Shown here one piece after another: positions 7,402 to 15,476 of a stretch of 64,000 nucleotides of DNA (position 1 is the first letter of the stretch; each line of letters opens with the position of its first letter). The stretch is from Clostridiales bacterium (GTDB taxonomy: Bacteria; Bacillota; Clostridia; Oscillospirales; Oscillospiraceae): assembly GCA_004551945.1 (NCBI GenBank), contig SFPN01000009.1, positions 6,071 through 70,070 of the forward strand, in the 5' to 3' direction. The notes below the pieces were generated by a model. That model did not search any database and had not been told where the DNA came from. It saw nothing but the letters and a program-made list of their open reading frames with translations. The position numbers and the translations under genes are program-made.

Positions 7402-8439
7402 TTACGCCCGGATGGCCCAGCGCATCTTGGTGGACCGGGCCCGTGGATTGCGGAAGCACTCCTCGGCGGAGGGGCGGATCACGTCCTTGGCCGCGCTGCT
7501 GTAAATGCCCTCCCGCTGAAGCTGGCGGAAGGACTGCTTCACCAGCCGGTCCTCTCCGGAGTGGAAGGTGAGAATAGCCGCTTTTCCCCCTGGCTTCAAA
7601 ACCACGGGCAGTTTTTCCAGAAAAGCGTACAGGACCTCGAACTCGCTGTTTACGTCAATGCGCAGGGCCTGGAAGGTCCGCTGGCAGGATTTTTTCACCG
7701 CTTCCTTCCGCTCTTTGGGGGGGAGAAAGGACAGCGCCTGCTCCACCACCCCGGCCAGCTGGCGGGTGGTGTCGATGGAGCCGCCCTTTTTGAACACATT
7801 CCGAATGGCCTTGGCAATCTCATCGGCATAGGGCTCGTCGGCGTTTTCCACCAGCATGGCGGCCAGCTCTTCCCGGTCCAGCTCCCGCAGGCGCTGGGCG
7901 GCGGGAGTTCCGGCGGTGGGGTCCAGCCGCAGGTCCAGAGGGCCGTCCTGCTTGAAGGTAAAGCCCCGGTCGGGGTTGTCGATCTGCATGGAGGAAACCC
8001 CAAGGTCGGCCAGCACAAAGTCAAACTGCTGGCCCGGCGCCACCTGATCCAACTGGGCAAAGTTCATCCGGCGGATGGTTAAAATCTCCGGCCCGAAGCC
8101 CAGCGCTTCAAGACGGGCTCTGGTCTTTTCCGACTCGATGGGGTCCACGTCTGTGGCGTACAGGTGCCCCTGGCCCTGGAGTCGTTCCAGCATCCGACGG
8201 GTGTGGCCGCCATAACCCAGGGTGGCGTCCAGCCCCACCTGGCCGGGCTGAATGTCCAGGAAGGACAGAATCTCCTCCACCATAATGGGGATGTGCATCC
8301 CGGCGGGGGTTTTGCCGCTCTGGATAATCTTCTCCACGTCGTCCTGGTATTTTTCTGGGTTCAGTTCTTTATATTTCTCCCGGTAGTTCCGGGGATGGGT
8401 GCCTTTGTAGCGAACCCGGCGCTTGTGCTCTTGCTCCAT
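7402..8439 (-). CDS. rsmH: RsmH-type 16S rRNA C1402 N4-methyltransferase, N-terminally extended
   Basis: The product is 345 residues from the ATG at 8439, chosen because AAGGAG lies 9 bases upstream. After an N-terminal extension of about 45 basic residues (KRRVRYKGTHPRNYREKY) the standard fold begins at HIPIMVEEILSFL, with the SAM motif DATLGYGGHTRRML, then DLGVSSMQID and the C-terminal TFHSGEDRLVK. RsmH methylates the decoding-site cytidine of 16S rRNA. Usual RsmH proteins are about 310 residues and sit with mraZ and ftsL; this copy lies upstream of feoAB instead. It may be a second, divergent copy in this genome. Confidence 0.85.
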   Translation of the reverse strand: MEQEHKRRVRYKGTHPRNYREKYKELNPEKYQDDVEKIIQSGKTPAGMHIPIMVEEILSFLDIQPGQVGLDATLGYGGHTRRMLERLQGQGHLYATDVDPIESEKTRARLEALGFGPEILTIRRMNFAQLDQVAPGQQFDFVLADLGVSSMQIDNPDRGFTFKQDGPLDLRLDPTAGTPAAQRLRELDREELAAMLVENADEPYADEIAKAIRNVFKKGGSIDTTRQLAGVVEQALSFLPPKERKEAVKKSCQRTFQALRIDVNSEFEVLYAFLEKLPVVLKPGGKAAILTFHSGEDRLVKQSFRQLQREGIYSSAAKDVIRPSAEECFRNPRARSTKMRWAIRA

Positions 8440-8471
8440 GGACCTCAGCTCCTTTTTCTTCTGCAATGGGT

Positions 8472-8500
8472 ATTGTATCCTGAATTTCTCCGGTATGCAA
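8472..8500 (-). promoter_or_regulatory. Promoter for rsmH-feoAB
   Basis: Minus-strand TTGCAT (8500-8495) and TACAAT (8477-8472) are 17 bases apart, 32 bases before the rsmH start. It is back to back with the thiC promoter. Confidence 0.6.
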
Positions 8501-8559
8501 GGAAAAGCGCCAGAAACTTTTCCGTTCTGGGAGAGTCCGGGAAATGCGCGGGAAATTCG

Positions 8560-8588
8560 TTGACAAAACGGCCGGGGGGTGATAGAGT
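8560..8588 (+). promoter_or_regulatory. Promoter for the thiC transcript
   Basis: TTGACA (8560-8565) and TAGAGT (8583-8588) are separated by 17 bases. Transcription would begin at about 8595, just before the riboswitch. Confidence 0.65.
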
Positions 8589-8602
8589 GATGTTATGAGT
8601 AA

Positions 8603-8697
8603 TAGGGGAGCCGCTGTGGGCGGCTGAGAGGAAACCGTGGTTTCGACCCTGTGGCACGGCCACACACCTGATTCGGATAATGCCGACGGAGGGAATG
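8603..8697 (+). promoter_or_regulatory. TPP riboswitch (THI element)
   Basis: The conserved landmarks of the thiamine pyrophosphate aptamer are all present in order: AGGGGAGCC (8604-8612), CGGCTGAGAGG (8621-8631), GACCCTG (8645-8651), ACCTGATTCGGATAATGCC (8666-8684) and GGAGGGAA (8688-8694 region). About 90 bases separate it from the thiC start, enough for an expression platform. High TPP is expected to switch off thiC and thiE. Confidence 0.95.
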
Positions 8698-8789
8698 GTT
8701 TCTCAGCTTCCGGGCGTGGAAACGGTTGTCTGCGCGGCACAGTCCGCGGCGGACAGCCGTTATTTTGTTTTCTGGAAAGGAACTGGTCT

Positions 8790-10103
8790 ATGAGAACCTA
8801 TAAAACGCAGATGGAAGCGGCAAAGAAGGGGATCATCACCCCTGAAATGAAAACGGTGGCGGAAAAGGAGTATACCGATCCTGAGCAGATCCGCCAGCTG
8901 GTGGCCCTGGGCCAGGTGGCCATCCCGGCCAACATCAACCACAAGTCCCTGTGCGCCGAGGGCATCGGCAAGGGGCTGCGCACCAAGATCAACGTAAACC
9001 TGGGCATCTCCGGGGACGCCAAGGACTACGAGGTGGAGCTGGACAAGGTCCGCATGGCGCTGAAGTACGGGGCAGAGGCCATCATGGATCTGTCCAACTA
9101 CGGCAAGACCAACACCTTCCGCCGGCAGCTCATCGAAATGTCCCCGGCCATGATCGGTACCGTACCCATGTACGACGCCATCGGCTACCTGGAAAAGGAC
9201 CTGCTGGAGATCACCGCCCAGGACTTTCTCAAGGTGGTCCGGGCCCATGCCGAGGAGGGCGTGGACTTTATGACCATCCACGCGGGCATCAACCGCCGGG
9301 CAGTGGAGGCCTTCAAGCGGGACAAGCGGAAGATGAACATCGTCTCCCGGGGCGGTTCCCTCTTGTTCGCTTGGATGGAGATGACCGGCAACGAGAACCC
9401 CTTCTATGAGTATTACGACGAGGTCCTGGAGATTCTCCGGGAGTACGACGTGACCATCAGCCTGGGAGACGCCCTGCGCCCCGGCTGCATTGACGACAGC
9501 ACCGATGCCGGCCAGATCGCCGAGCTCATCGAGCTGGGCGACCTCACCAAGCGGGCCTGGGAGAAGGACGTGCAGGTGATGGTGGAAGGCCCCGGCCACA
9601 TGGCCATGAACGAAATTGCCGCCAACATGCGCCTGCAGAAGCGGCTGTGCCACGAGGCCCCCTTCTATGTGCTGGGCCCCCTGGTCACCGACATTTTCCC
9701 CGGCTACGACCACATCACCTCAGCCATCGGCGGGGCCATCGCCGCTGCCAGCGGGGCGGACTTCCTGTGCTACGTCACCCCGGCGGAGCACCTGCGCCTG
9801 CCGGACACCGCCGACGTGAAGGAGGGCATCATGGCCTCCCGGATCGCCGCCCACGCAGCGGACATCGCCAAGGGCGTGCCCCATGCCCGGGACCTGGACA
9901 ACAAGATGGCCGACGCCCGCCACAAGGTGGACTGGGACGAGATGTTCTCCATTGCCGTGGACCCGGACAAGGCCCGAACCTACTTTGAGAGCACCCCGCC
10001 GGCAGACCGGCACACCTGCTCCATGTGCGGCAAGATGTGCGCTGTGCGCACCACCAACCTGATCCTGGAAGGGAAAAAGGTGGAGTTCTGCTCCGAGCTG
10101 TAA
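8790..10103 (+). CDS. thiC: Phosphomethylpyrimidine synthase ThiC
   Basis: The 437-residue enzyme starts at the ATG at 8790 behind GGAAAGG. ThiC is a radical-SAM enzyme that rearranges aminoimidazole ribotide into HMP phosphate, the pyrimidine half of thiamine. Visible family features are INVNLGISGDA, the core VMVEGPGHMAMNEI, PFYVLGPLVTDI and the C-terminal cluster motif CSMCGKMC (about residues 415-422). The Cys spacing is C-x2-C-x3-C, one residue tighter than the CX2CX4C known from the enterobacterial enzyme. The protein is the short form without the large N-terminal extension. It is followed by thiE 17 bases later. Confidence 0.97.
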   Translation: MRTYKTQMEAAKKGIITPEMKTVAEKEYTDPEQIRQLVALGQVAIPANINHKSLCAEGIGKGLRTKINVNLGISGDAKDYEVELDKVRMALKYGAEAIMDLSNYGKTNTFRRQLIEMSPAMIGTVPMYDAIGYLEKDLLEITAQDFLKVVRAHAEEGVDFMTIHAGINRRAVEAFKRDKRKMNIVSRGGSLLFAWMEMTGNENPFYEYYDEVLEILREYDVTISLGDALRPGCIDDSTDAGQIAELIELGDLTKRAWEKDVQVMVEGPGHMAMNEIAANMRLQKRLCHEAPFYVLGPLVTDIFPGYDHITSAIGGAIAAASGADFLCYVTPAEHLRLPDTADVKEGIMASRIAAHAADIAKGVPHARDLDNKMADARHKVDWDEMFSIAVDPDKARTYFESTPPADRHTCSMCGKMCAVRTTNLILEGKKVEFCSEL

Positions 10104-10120
10104 GCGGGGAGGCGCATCCC

Positions 10121-10756
10121 ATGACATTTGATCCAACCTTATACTTTATCACCGACAGCACCGGTCTGACCCAGGCCCGGCTTCTGGAGATCGTGGCAGA
10201 GGCCTGCCAGGGCGGCGCCACTTTGGTCCAGCTGCGGGAGAAAAACCGCTCCACCCGGGCCTATCTGGAGCTGGCTCTGGCGGTGAAAACCGTGACGGAC
10301 GCCTACCAGGTGCCCCTTATCATCGACGACCGGGTGGACATCGCCCTGGCCAGCGGCGCAGCAGGCGTTCATGTGGGCGCCGAGGACATGCCAGTGGCTC
10401 TGGCCCGGCGGCTCATGGGCCCGGACCGGATCGTGGGCGCCACCGCCAAGACAGTGGAGCGGGCCCTCCAGGCCCAGGAGGAAGGGGCGGACTACCTGGG
10501 GGTGGGGGCCATCTATCCCACCACCACCAAGGTGGTCACCGTCATTACCAAGGTCTCTACGCTTACTGAAATTTGTCAGGCTGTCCAGGTTCCGGTGTGT
10601 GCCATCGGCGGTCTGAATCCCACCAACTGCGACGTGCTGGCCGGCAGCGGAATTTCCGGCATCTGCGCTGTCTCCGCCATTATGAAAAGTGAGGACCCCC
10701 GCCAGGCCGCCTCTCTGCTCCGGCAGAAAGCGGAGGAGCTGAAAGCCTCCCGGTAA
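10121..10756 (+). CDS. thiE: Thiamine-phosphate synthase ThiE
   Basis: The 211-residue TIM-barrel enzyme couples HMP pyrophosphate to thiazole phosphate to give thiamine phosphate. Motifs are ATLVQLREKN (pyrimidine site), PLIIDDRVDIALASGAAGVH, DYLGVGAIYPTTTK and the phosphate-binding end VCAIGGLNPTN. The ATG at 10121 follows GGGGAGG. It shares the riboswitch-controlled transcript with thiC. thiD lies elsewhere in the window (16905); no thiazole-branch genes are seen. Confidence 0.95.
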   Translation: MTFDPTLYFITDSTGLTQARLLEIVAEACQGGATLVQLREKNRSTRAYLELALAVKTVTDAYQVPLIIDDRVDIALASGAAGVHVGAEDMPVALARRLMGPDRIVGATAKTVERALQAQEEGADYLGVGAIYPTTTKVVTVITKVSTLTEICQAVQVPVCAIGGLNPTNCDVLAGSGISGICAVSAIMKSEDPRQAASLLRQKAEELKASR

Positions 10757-10764
10757 AAAAGCCC

Positions 10765-10807
10765 GGCTCTCTCCCAGACTCAAGAGGTCTGGGGGAGAGC
10801 CCTTTCT
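10765..10807 (+). terminator. Terminator after thiE
   Basis: Inverted arms GGCTCTCTCCCAGAC (10765-10779) and GTCTGGGGGAGAGCC (10787-10801 region) with a short loop are followed by CTTTCT. The T tract is modest, and the next gene starts only 40 bases on, so some read-through into the MATE gene is possible. Confidence 0.8.
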
Positions 10808-10841
10808 ATGGGCTGATTTCCCTTGAGAAAGAAGAGCAGCC

Positions 10842-12230
10842 ATGTCTTCCGATAACCGATTTCTTGCCACGGAGCCTGTTGGCAAGCTGCTGTGGAAGCT
10901 GGCCATCCCCACGGTGGCAGCCCAGCTCATCAACATGCTCTATAACATTGTGGACCGGGTTTACATCGGCCACATGCCCGGCGACGGCAGCCTGGCCCTC
11001 ACAGGGGTAGGCATCTGTCTGCCGGTTATTATGATCGTCACCGCCTTTGCCTCCCTCATCGGCGCCGGAGGGGCGCCCCAGGCCTCCATCTTTATGGGGC
11101 GGCAGGAGCCGGATACCGCAGAAAAAATTCTGGGCAGCTGTCTTACCCTCCAGATGATTGTCTCTGTCCTGCTCACCGCCGTGCTTCTGGCGGGCAACCG
11201 GTCCTTCCTCCTGGTCTTTGGGGCCAGTGAAAACACCATCGGCTATGCCGTGGACTACATGAATCTCTACGCCCTGGGCACCCTTTTCGTCCAGCTGACC
11301 CTGGGGATGAACGCCTACATCACCGCCCAGGGCTTTGCCAAAACCAGTATGCTCACGGTGCTCATCGGCGCCATATGCAACATCATCCTGGACCCCATCT
11401 TCATTTTCGCCCTGGGCATGGGGGTAAAGGGTGCGGCCCTGGCAACAGTCATCTCCCAGGGCGTCTCCTGCACCTGGGTGATGGCCTTCCTCTGCGGTAA
11501 AAAGACTCTGCTGAAGGTAAAGCACAAAAACCTGCGCCTCAATGCCAAGATCCTGCTGCCCTGCCTGGCCCTGGGGCTGTCTTCCTTTATTATGCAGGCC
11601 AGCGAGAGCGTCATTTTTGTCTGTTTTAACTCCTCTCTGCTGCGGTACGGCGGGGATATCGCCGTGGGAGCCATGACCATTCTCACCAGCGTCATGCAGT
11701 TTGCCCTGCTGCCCCTGCAGGGCCTGGGCCAGGGCGCCCAGCCCATCACCAGCTACAACTTCGGGGCCGGGAACGCCCAGCGGGTGAAGGACACTTTTCT
11801 CCTCCTGCTGAAAGTGAGTATGCTCTTTTCTGTGGCTTTCTGGGTTCTGGTGATGCTCTTCCCCCGGGTTTTTGCCAGTCTCTTCACCCCGGATCCGGAG
11901 CTGCTGGCCTTTGCCAGCAAGGTCCTGCGGATCTACTGCGGCGCTCTGTGCCTGTTCGGCATCCAGGTCTCCTGCCAGCTGACCTTTGTGGCCATTGGCT
12001 ACGCCAAGTCCTCCATTGTGGTGGCGGTGGTGCGGAAATTTGTCCTGCTGCTGCCTCTCATCTACCTGATGCCCATGCTGATGGCAAACCAGACCCTGGC
12101 CGTGTACATAGCTGAGCCGGTGGCCGATGTGATCGCCGTGACCTTCACCGCCATCTTGTTCTCTCTCCGCTTCCGGCAGGCCATCCGCAGCATTGACAAT
12201 TCCAAACCGACCCCATCTATAGAACAATAA
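10842..12230 (+). CDS. MATE family efflux transporter
   Basis: The 462-residue protein has the twelve-helix layout of MATE pumps: an N-terminal LAIPTVAAQLINMLYNIVDR and a matching second half beginning at ILLPCLALGLSSFIMQASES, as expected from two homologous six-helix bundles. These transporters expel cationic drugs or metabolites by sodium or proton antiport; the substrate is unknown. No clear promoter fits between the thiE terminator and its start, so it may depend on read-through. It heads a run of closely spaced plus-strand genes. Confidence 0.9.
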   Translation: MSSDNRFLATEPVGKLLWKLAIPTVAAQLINMLYNIVDRVYIGHMPGDGSLALTGVGICLPVIMIVTAFASLIGAGGAPQASIFMGRQEPDTAEKILGSCLTLQMIVSVLLTAVLLAGNRSFLLVFGASENTIGYAVDYMNLYALGTLFVQLTLGMNAYITAQGFAKTSMLTVLIGAICNIILDPIFIFALGMGVKGAALATVISQGVSCTWVMAFLCGKKTLLKVKHKNLRLNAKILLPCLALGLSSFIMQASESVIFVCFNSSLLRYGGDIAVGAMTILTSVMQFALLPLQGLGQGAQPITSYNFGAGNAQRVKDTFLLLLKVSMLFSVAFWVLVMLFPRVFASLFTPDPELLAFASKVLRIYCGALCLFGIQVSCQLTFVAIGYAKSSIVVAVVRKFVLLLPLIYLMPMLMANQTLAVYIAEPVADVIAVTFTAILFSLRFRQAIRSIDNSKPTPSIEQ

Positions 12231-12243
12231 AGGAGGACCTGCC

Positions 12244-12789
12244 TTGCAACTGATGATTGCCTCTGATATCCACGGTGACGCCGCCTGCTGCCAGGCGCTG
12301 CTGGACGCTTTCCAGCGGGAGAAGCCGGACCGGCTGCTGCTGTTGGGAGACCTTCTCTACCACGGCCCCAGAAATCCGCTGCCCCAGGACTACGACCCCC
12401 AGCAGGTAATCCGCCTGCTCAACGAACAGAAAAACCACCTGCTCTGCGTCCGTGGCAACTGCGACTGTGAGGTGGACCAGATGGTGCTGGATTTTCCCAT
12501 CCTGGCGGAGTATTGCCTGCTGTACCACAAAAACCGGGTTCTCTACGTCACCCACGGGCACCACGCCTGCCGGCAGGACCCGCCGCCCCTGGGCCCCGGG
12601 GATATCCTGCTCCACGGCCATACCCACGTCCCGGCTTGGGAGGAGTTTGGGCAGGGGAACCTGTACTTAAACCCCGGCTCCGTGTCCATTCCCAAGGAGG
12701 ACAGCCCCCGGGGCTATCTGATGCTTACCGATCAGGAGGCCCTTTGGAAAGACCTGGACGGCCAAATCTATCACCGGCTTGCGTTGTGA
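12244..12789 (+). CDS. YfcE-type metallophosphodiesterase
   Basis: The 181-residue protein begins at TTG (12244), preferred over the ATG three codons on because AGGAGG lies 7 bases upstream. It carries the metal-binding motifs of the calcineurin-like YfcE/MJ0936 family: SDIHGD near the N-terminus, LLLGDLLYHGP, CVRGNCD, VTHGH and LLHGHTHVP, followed by LNPGS. Such enzymes hydrolyse phosphodiesters with manganese in vitro; the physiological substrate is unknown. It follows the MATE gene by 13 bases. Confidence 0.9.
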   Translation: MQLMIASDIHGDAACCQALLDAFQREKPDRLLLLGDLLYHGPRNPLPQDYDPQQVIRLLNEQKNHLLCVRGNCDCEVDQMVLDFPILAEYCLLYHKNRVLYVTHGHHACRQDPPPLGPGDILLHGHTHVPAWEEFGQGNLYLNPGSVSIPKEDSPRGYLMLTDQEALWKDLDGQIYHRLAL

Positions 12790-12800
12790 GGTGACCTGCC

Positions 12801-13742
12801 ATGTGCACCATATACCCGGATTATTACCCCAGGTTTTCCTGCATTGCCTCCCGTTGCACCCACAACTGCTGCATCGGCTGGGAGATCGACATTGACCCCG
12901 ACACCCTCCGGCGGTACCAGGCGGAGGAGGGGCCCATGGGCCAGCGGCTGGCCCGGTCCATCTCCGCCGGGGAGGACCCCCACTTTCTGCTGGGGGAAGG
13001 GGAGCGGTGTCCTTTTTTAAATCAGGAAAACCTCTGTGATCTGATTCTTTACAAAGGGGAAGGGTTCCTCTGCCAGATCTGCACGGACCACCCCCGGTTC
13101 CGGAGCTTTCTGCCCAACCGGACCGAGGTGGGCCTTGGGCTGTGCTGCGAGGAAGCCGCCCGGCTGATCCTGTCCCAAGAGAAACCTGTGACCCTCTGCG
13201 GAGAAGCGGCAGGGGCGCCCGAACCGGATGCCCAGGCTCTTTTGGACCTGCGGGAGCAGCTCTTTGCCCTGGCTCAGGACAGGAGCCAACCCATAAAAGA
13301 CCGGGAGCAGGCCATCCTCGCCCGCTGCCAGACCTCTCTTCCTGACCTGACTGCGGCTCAGTGGGCGGAGATTTATCTGAACCTGGAGCGGTTGAACCCA
13401 GCCTGGACTGCTATCCTGGAGGACCTGCGGGACCACGGGGAGAAGGCGGACCCGGTCGCCTTTAACCGGTTTATGACCGGCCGGGAGACGGAGTATGAGC
13501 AGCTGCTGGTCTACTTTCTCTACCGCCACTTTCTCACCGGCTACGAGGACGGCGACCCCGGCGGTAAGGCGGCCTTCGCGGTTCTCAGCACCCGGCTTCT
13601 GCGCCGGCTGGGTGCGCGCCGCTGGCAGCGAACCGGGCAGTTTTCCCTGGAGGACCAGGCGGAATATGCCCGACTATACTCCTCGGAGGTGGAGTACAGC
13701 CAGGAGAACCTGGACGCTCTGTTCGACCTGCTGATGGGATAG
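12801..13742 (+). CDS. FliB-like (flagellin lysine N-methylase family) protein
   Basis: The 313-residue product has the Cys-rich signature of the FliB family: CIASRCTHNCCIGWEIDID near the N-terminus, then ERCPFLNQENLCDLI, GFLCQICTDHPRFR and GLGLCCEEAARLIL. These Cys residues probably bind a metal cluster. FliB methylates surface lysines of flagellin in Salmonella, but relatives occur in many non-motile Clostridia, and no flagellar gene is present here. The true substrate is therefore open. It lies 11 bases after the phosphodiesterase and 11 before the next gene. Confidence 0.8.
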   Translation: MCTIYPDYYPRFSCIASRCTHNCCIGWEIDIDPDTLRRYQAEEGPMGQRLARSISAGEDPHFLLGEGERCPFLNQENLCDLILYKGEGFLCQICTDHPRFRSFLPNRTEVGLGLCCEEAARLILSQEKPVTLCGEAAGAPEPDAQALLDLREQLFALAQDRSQPIKDREQAILARCQTSLPDLTAAQWAEIYLNLERLNPAWTAILEDLRDHGEKADPVAFNRFMTGRETEYEQLLVYFLYRHFLTGYEDGDPGGKAAFAVLSTRLLRRLGARRWQRTGQFSLEDQAEYARLYSSEVEYSQENLDALFDLLMG

Positions 13743-13753
13743 GGGAGGCCGCC

Positions 13754-14266
13754 ATGAACAAAACCCAGCTTCCCAACTGCCTGACCCTTCTGCGGATGGC
13801 AGGGTCGGTCATTCTCTGCCTGGTGCCGGTGTTCTCCTGGGGCTTTTATGGGGTCTACCTGCTCTGCGGGGTGACCGACATGCTGGACGGCGCTCTGGCG
13901 CGCAGGCTCCAGGCAGAAAGCCGCACCGGCGAAGTGCTGGACAGCCTGGCGGACGCCTTCTTTGTCCTGGTCTGCCTGGTCCGCCTCTTGCCCCATCTCC
14001 GGCTTCCGAGCTGGCTCTGGATCTGGGTGGGCCTGATTGCCCTGATCAAGCTGTTCACCCTTGCGGTGGGGGCGTTCCGGGACCACCGCTTCGCCTTTCT
14101 GCACACCGCAGCCAAAAAGCTGACAGGCCTTCTGCTGTTCCTGTTTCCCCTGGCGCTGCCCTGGCTGGGCATTGTTGTGCCGGGGGCGGCGCTCTGCTGT
14201 CTGGCCACCTTCGCGGCGGTCCAGGAGCTGGCGCGGACCATTCGATCTAAGGAGATGACGTCATGA
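13754..14266 (+). CDS. CDP-alcohol phosphatidyltransferase family protein
   Basis: The 170-residue membrane protein has the family signature D-G-x2-A-R-x8-G-x3-D-x3-D at about residues 39-61 (DMLDGALARRLQAE, then GEVLDSLADAF), which binds the metal and CDP-alcohol. An N-terminal LPNCLTLLRM is typical of PgsA-like enzymes. Several hydrophobic helices follow. It probably makes a phospholipid from CDP-diacylglycerol, but the acceptor alcohol is unclear and it is shorter than housekeeping PgsA. Its stop overlaps the next gene as ATGA. Confidence 0.85.
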   Translation: MNKTQLPNCLTLLRMAGSVILCLVPVFSWGFYGVYLLCGVTDMLDGALARRLQAESRTGEVLDSLADAFFVLVCLVRLLPHLRLPSWLWIWVGLIALIKLFTLAVGAFRDHRFAFLHTAAKKLTGLLLFLFPLALPWLGIVVPGAALCCLATFAAVQELARTIRSKEMTS

Positions 14267-14673
14267 CTTTGCAAACCGAACGCCTGGAACGGGAGCTGAA
14301 CTGCTCCTACCAGGCAGAACCGCTGGATGACAGTTTCCTTTCCATCATAAAAGGCCAGCTGGCGAAAACCGAGAAGGACCCGGAGCACTACCTTTGGCAC
14401 AGCTTTTGGCTTCTGCTCCGAGCCAGCGACCGGGTTGTGGTCGGCTCCGCTGATTTCAAGGACGTTCCCAACAAGGACGGGGAAGTGGAGATTGGCTATG
14501 GTCTGGGCGATGGGTTCCGGCACCACGGCTATATGACAGAAGCAGTCCAGACCATGTCCGTACGGCACGTCATTGCAGAGACAGAGACCGACAACCTGGC
14601 CTCCCAACGCATTTTACAGCGATGTGGATTTACAGAGCAAAGTCGGGGAGAGACCATTTGGTGGAAATTGTAA
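14263..14673 (+). CDS. GNAT family N-acetyltransferase, possibly slightly shortened
   Basis: The 136-residue protein shows the RimJ/RimL-like pattern EVEIGYGLGDGFRHHGYMTEAV followed by a normal end (VIAETETDNLASQRILQRCGF). Between MTEAVQTMS and VRHV roughly eight residues of the helix usually seen there (a WAL-x-x-PG type stretch) seem to be missing. Activity is uncertain. The start ATG overlaps the TGA of the phosphatidyltransferase gene, so the two are translationally coupled. Confidence 0.7.
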   Translation: MTLQTERLERELNCSYQAEPLDDSFLSIIKGQLAKTEKDPEHYLWHSFWLLLRASDRVVVGSADFKDVPNKDGEVEIGYGLGDGFRHHGYMTEAVQTMSVRHVIAETETDNLASQRILQRCGFTEQSRGETIWWKL

Positions 14674-14696
14674 TATTACTAGAGAGGCTTAGCGTC

Positions 14697-15410
14697 ATGA
14701 GGCAAAGAATATATCATGTACTTGAAGACGCAGAATCAGATAATAAAGTCAGTCAGATTTACAACAGATTTATGCTTGTATGCATTGTGGCGAGTATGAT
14801 TCCTCTGTGTTTTAAGCAGACAAATTTGCTGTTTAGTTTGATGGACAAAATAACGGTATCTGTTTTCATTTTCGACTACATACTTCGGTGGATAACAGCG
14901 GATTACAAGTTCAGAGAGAGCGGAAAAGCTGCGTTCTTAAAATATCCGTTCAGCGTATATGCCATTGTAGATTTATTGTCTATCCTGCCTTCTCTCACCA
15001 CCTTGAATTCGGGTTTCAAACTATTTAGGCTGTTCCGCCTGAACAAAGCATTTAAGACATTGAGGCTATTACGCTACTCCAAGAGTTTCCATTTGATTCT
15101 TTCTGTCATAAAGAGAGAACGTCAGGCACTTATGGCAGTCTGCATTCTGTCTGGCGGCTATATTCTTTTGTCTGCTTTGATCATGTTCCAAGTTGAGCCA
15201 GAAAGTTTCAAGACATTTTTCGATGCGATCTATTGGGCGGTCGTAACCTTGACTACGGTTGGATATGGCGATCTATACCCGGTAAGCGATATAGGCAGAG
15301 TGGTTAGCATGATATCTTCCGTTATGGGAATAGCCATCGTCGCCTTGCCAACCGGCATTATTACAGCGGGATATATGAGTGAACTGAATAAAGATAACGA
15401 CACACAATAG
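14697..15410 (+). CDS. Voltage-gated potassium channel family protein
   Basis: The 237-residue protein is an ion-channel of the six-helix type. The S4-like helix LFRLFRLNKAFKTLRLLRYS has basic residues every third position, and the pore loop contains LTTVGYGDLYP (TVGYGD selectivity filter) before a final helix. A potassium-selective, voltage-sensing channel is the natural reading. The DNA is markedly AT-rich compared with its neighbours (about 33-42% GC in the lines I counted against about 60% around it), suggesting recent acquisition. The ATG at 14697 follows GAGAGG. A terminator ends the unit. Confidence 0.9.
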   Translation: MRQRIYHVLEDAESDNKVSQIYNRFMLVCIVASMIPLCFKQTNLLFSLMDKITVSVFIFDYILRWITADYKFRESGKAAFLKYPFSVYAIVDLLSILPSLTTLNSGFKLFRLFRLNKAFKTLRLLRYSKSFHLILSVIKRERQALMAVCILSGGYILLSALIMFQVEPESFKTFFDAIYWAVVTLTTVGYGDLYPVSDIGRVVSMISSVMGIAIVALPTGIITAGYMSELNKDNDTQ

Positions 15411-15411
15411 G

Positions 15412-15446
15412 ACAGGGCCTCCCATCAAGGGAAGCCCTGTTTTTTG
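15412..15446 (+). terminator. Terminator after the channel gene
   Basis: Arms ACAGGGCCTCCC (15412-15423) and GGGAAGCCCTGT (15429-15440) pair with a small internal mismatch and are followed by TTTTTG. Confidence 0.85.
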
Positions 15447-15476
15447 CACTTTTTAGAGTATCTTCGCTTTAGGCCG

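Noticed and set aside
8760..9713. Long open frame antisense to thiC
   Set aside because: It is one of many long frames opposite GC-rich genes. Its translation is low complexity (Val, Gly, His and Leu rich), has no family motif, and thiC is certain.
10806..12227. 473-codon frame opposite the first MATE gene
   Set aside because: The translation is rich in Gly, His, Gln and Asp, as typical for the mirror of a hydrophobic gene, with no ribosome binding site or recognisable domain.
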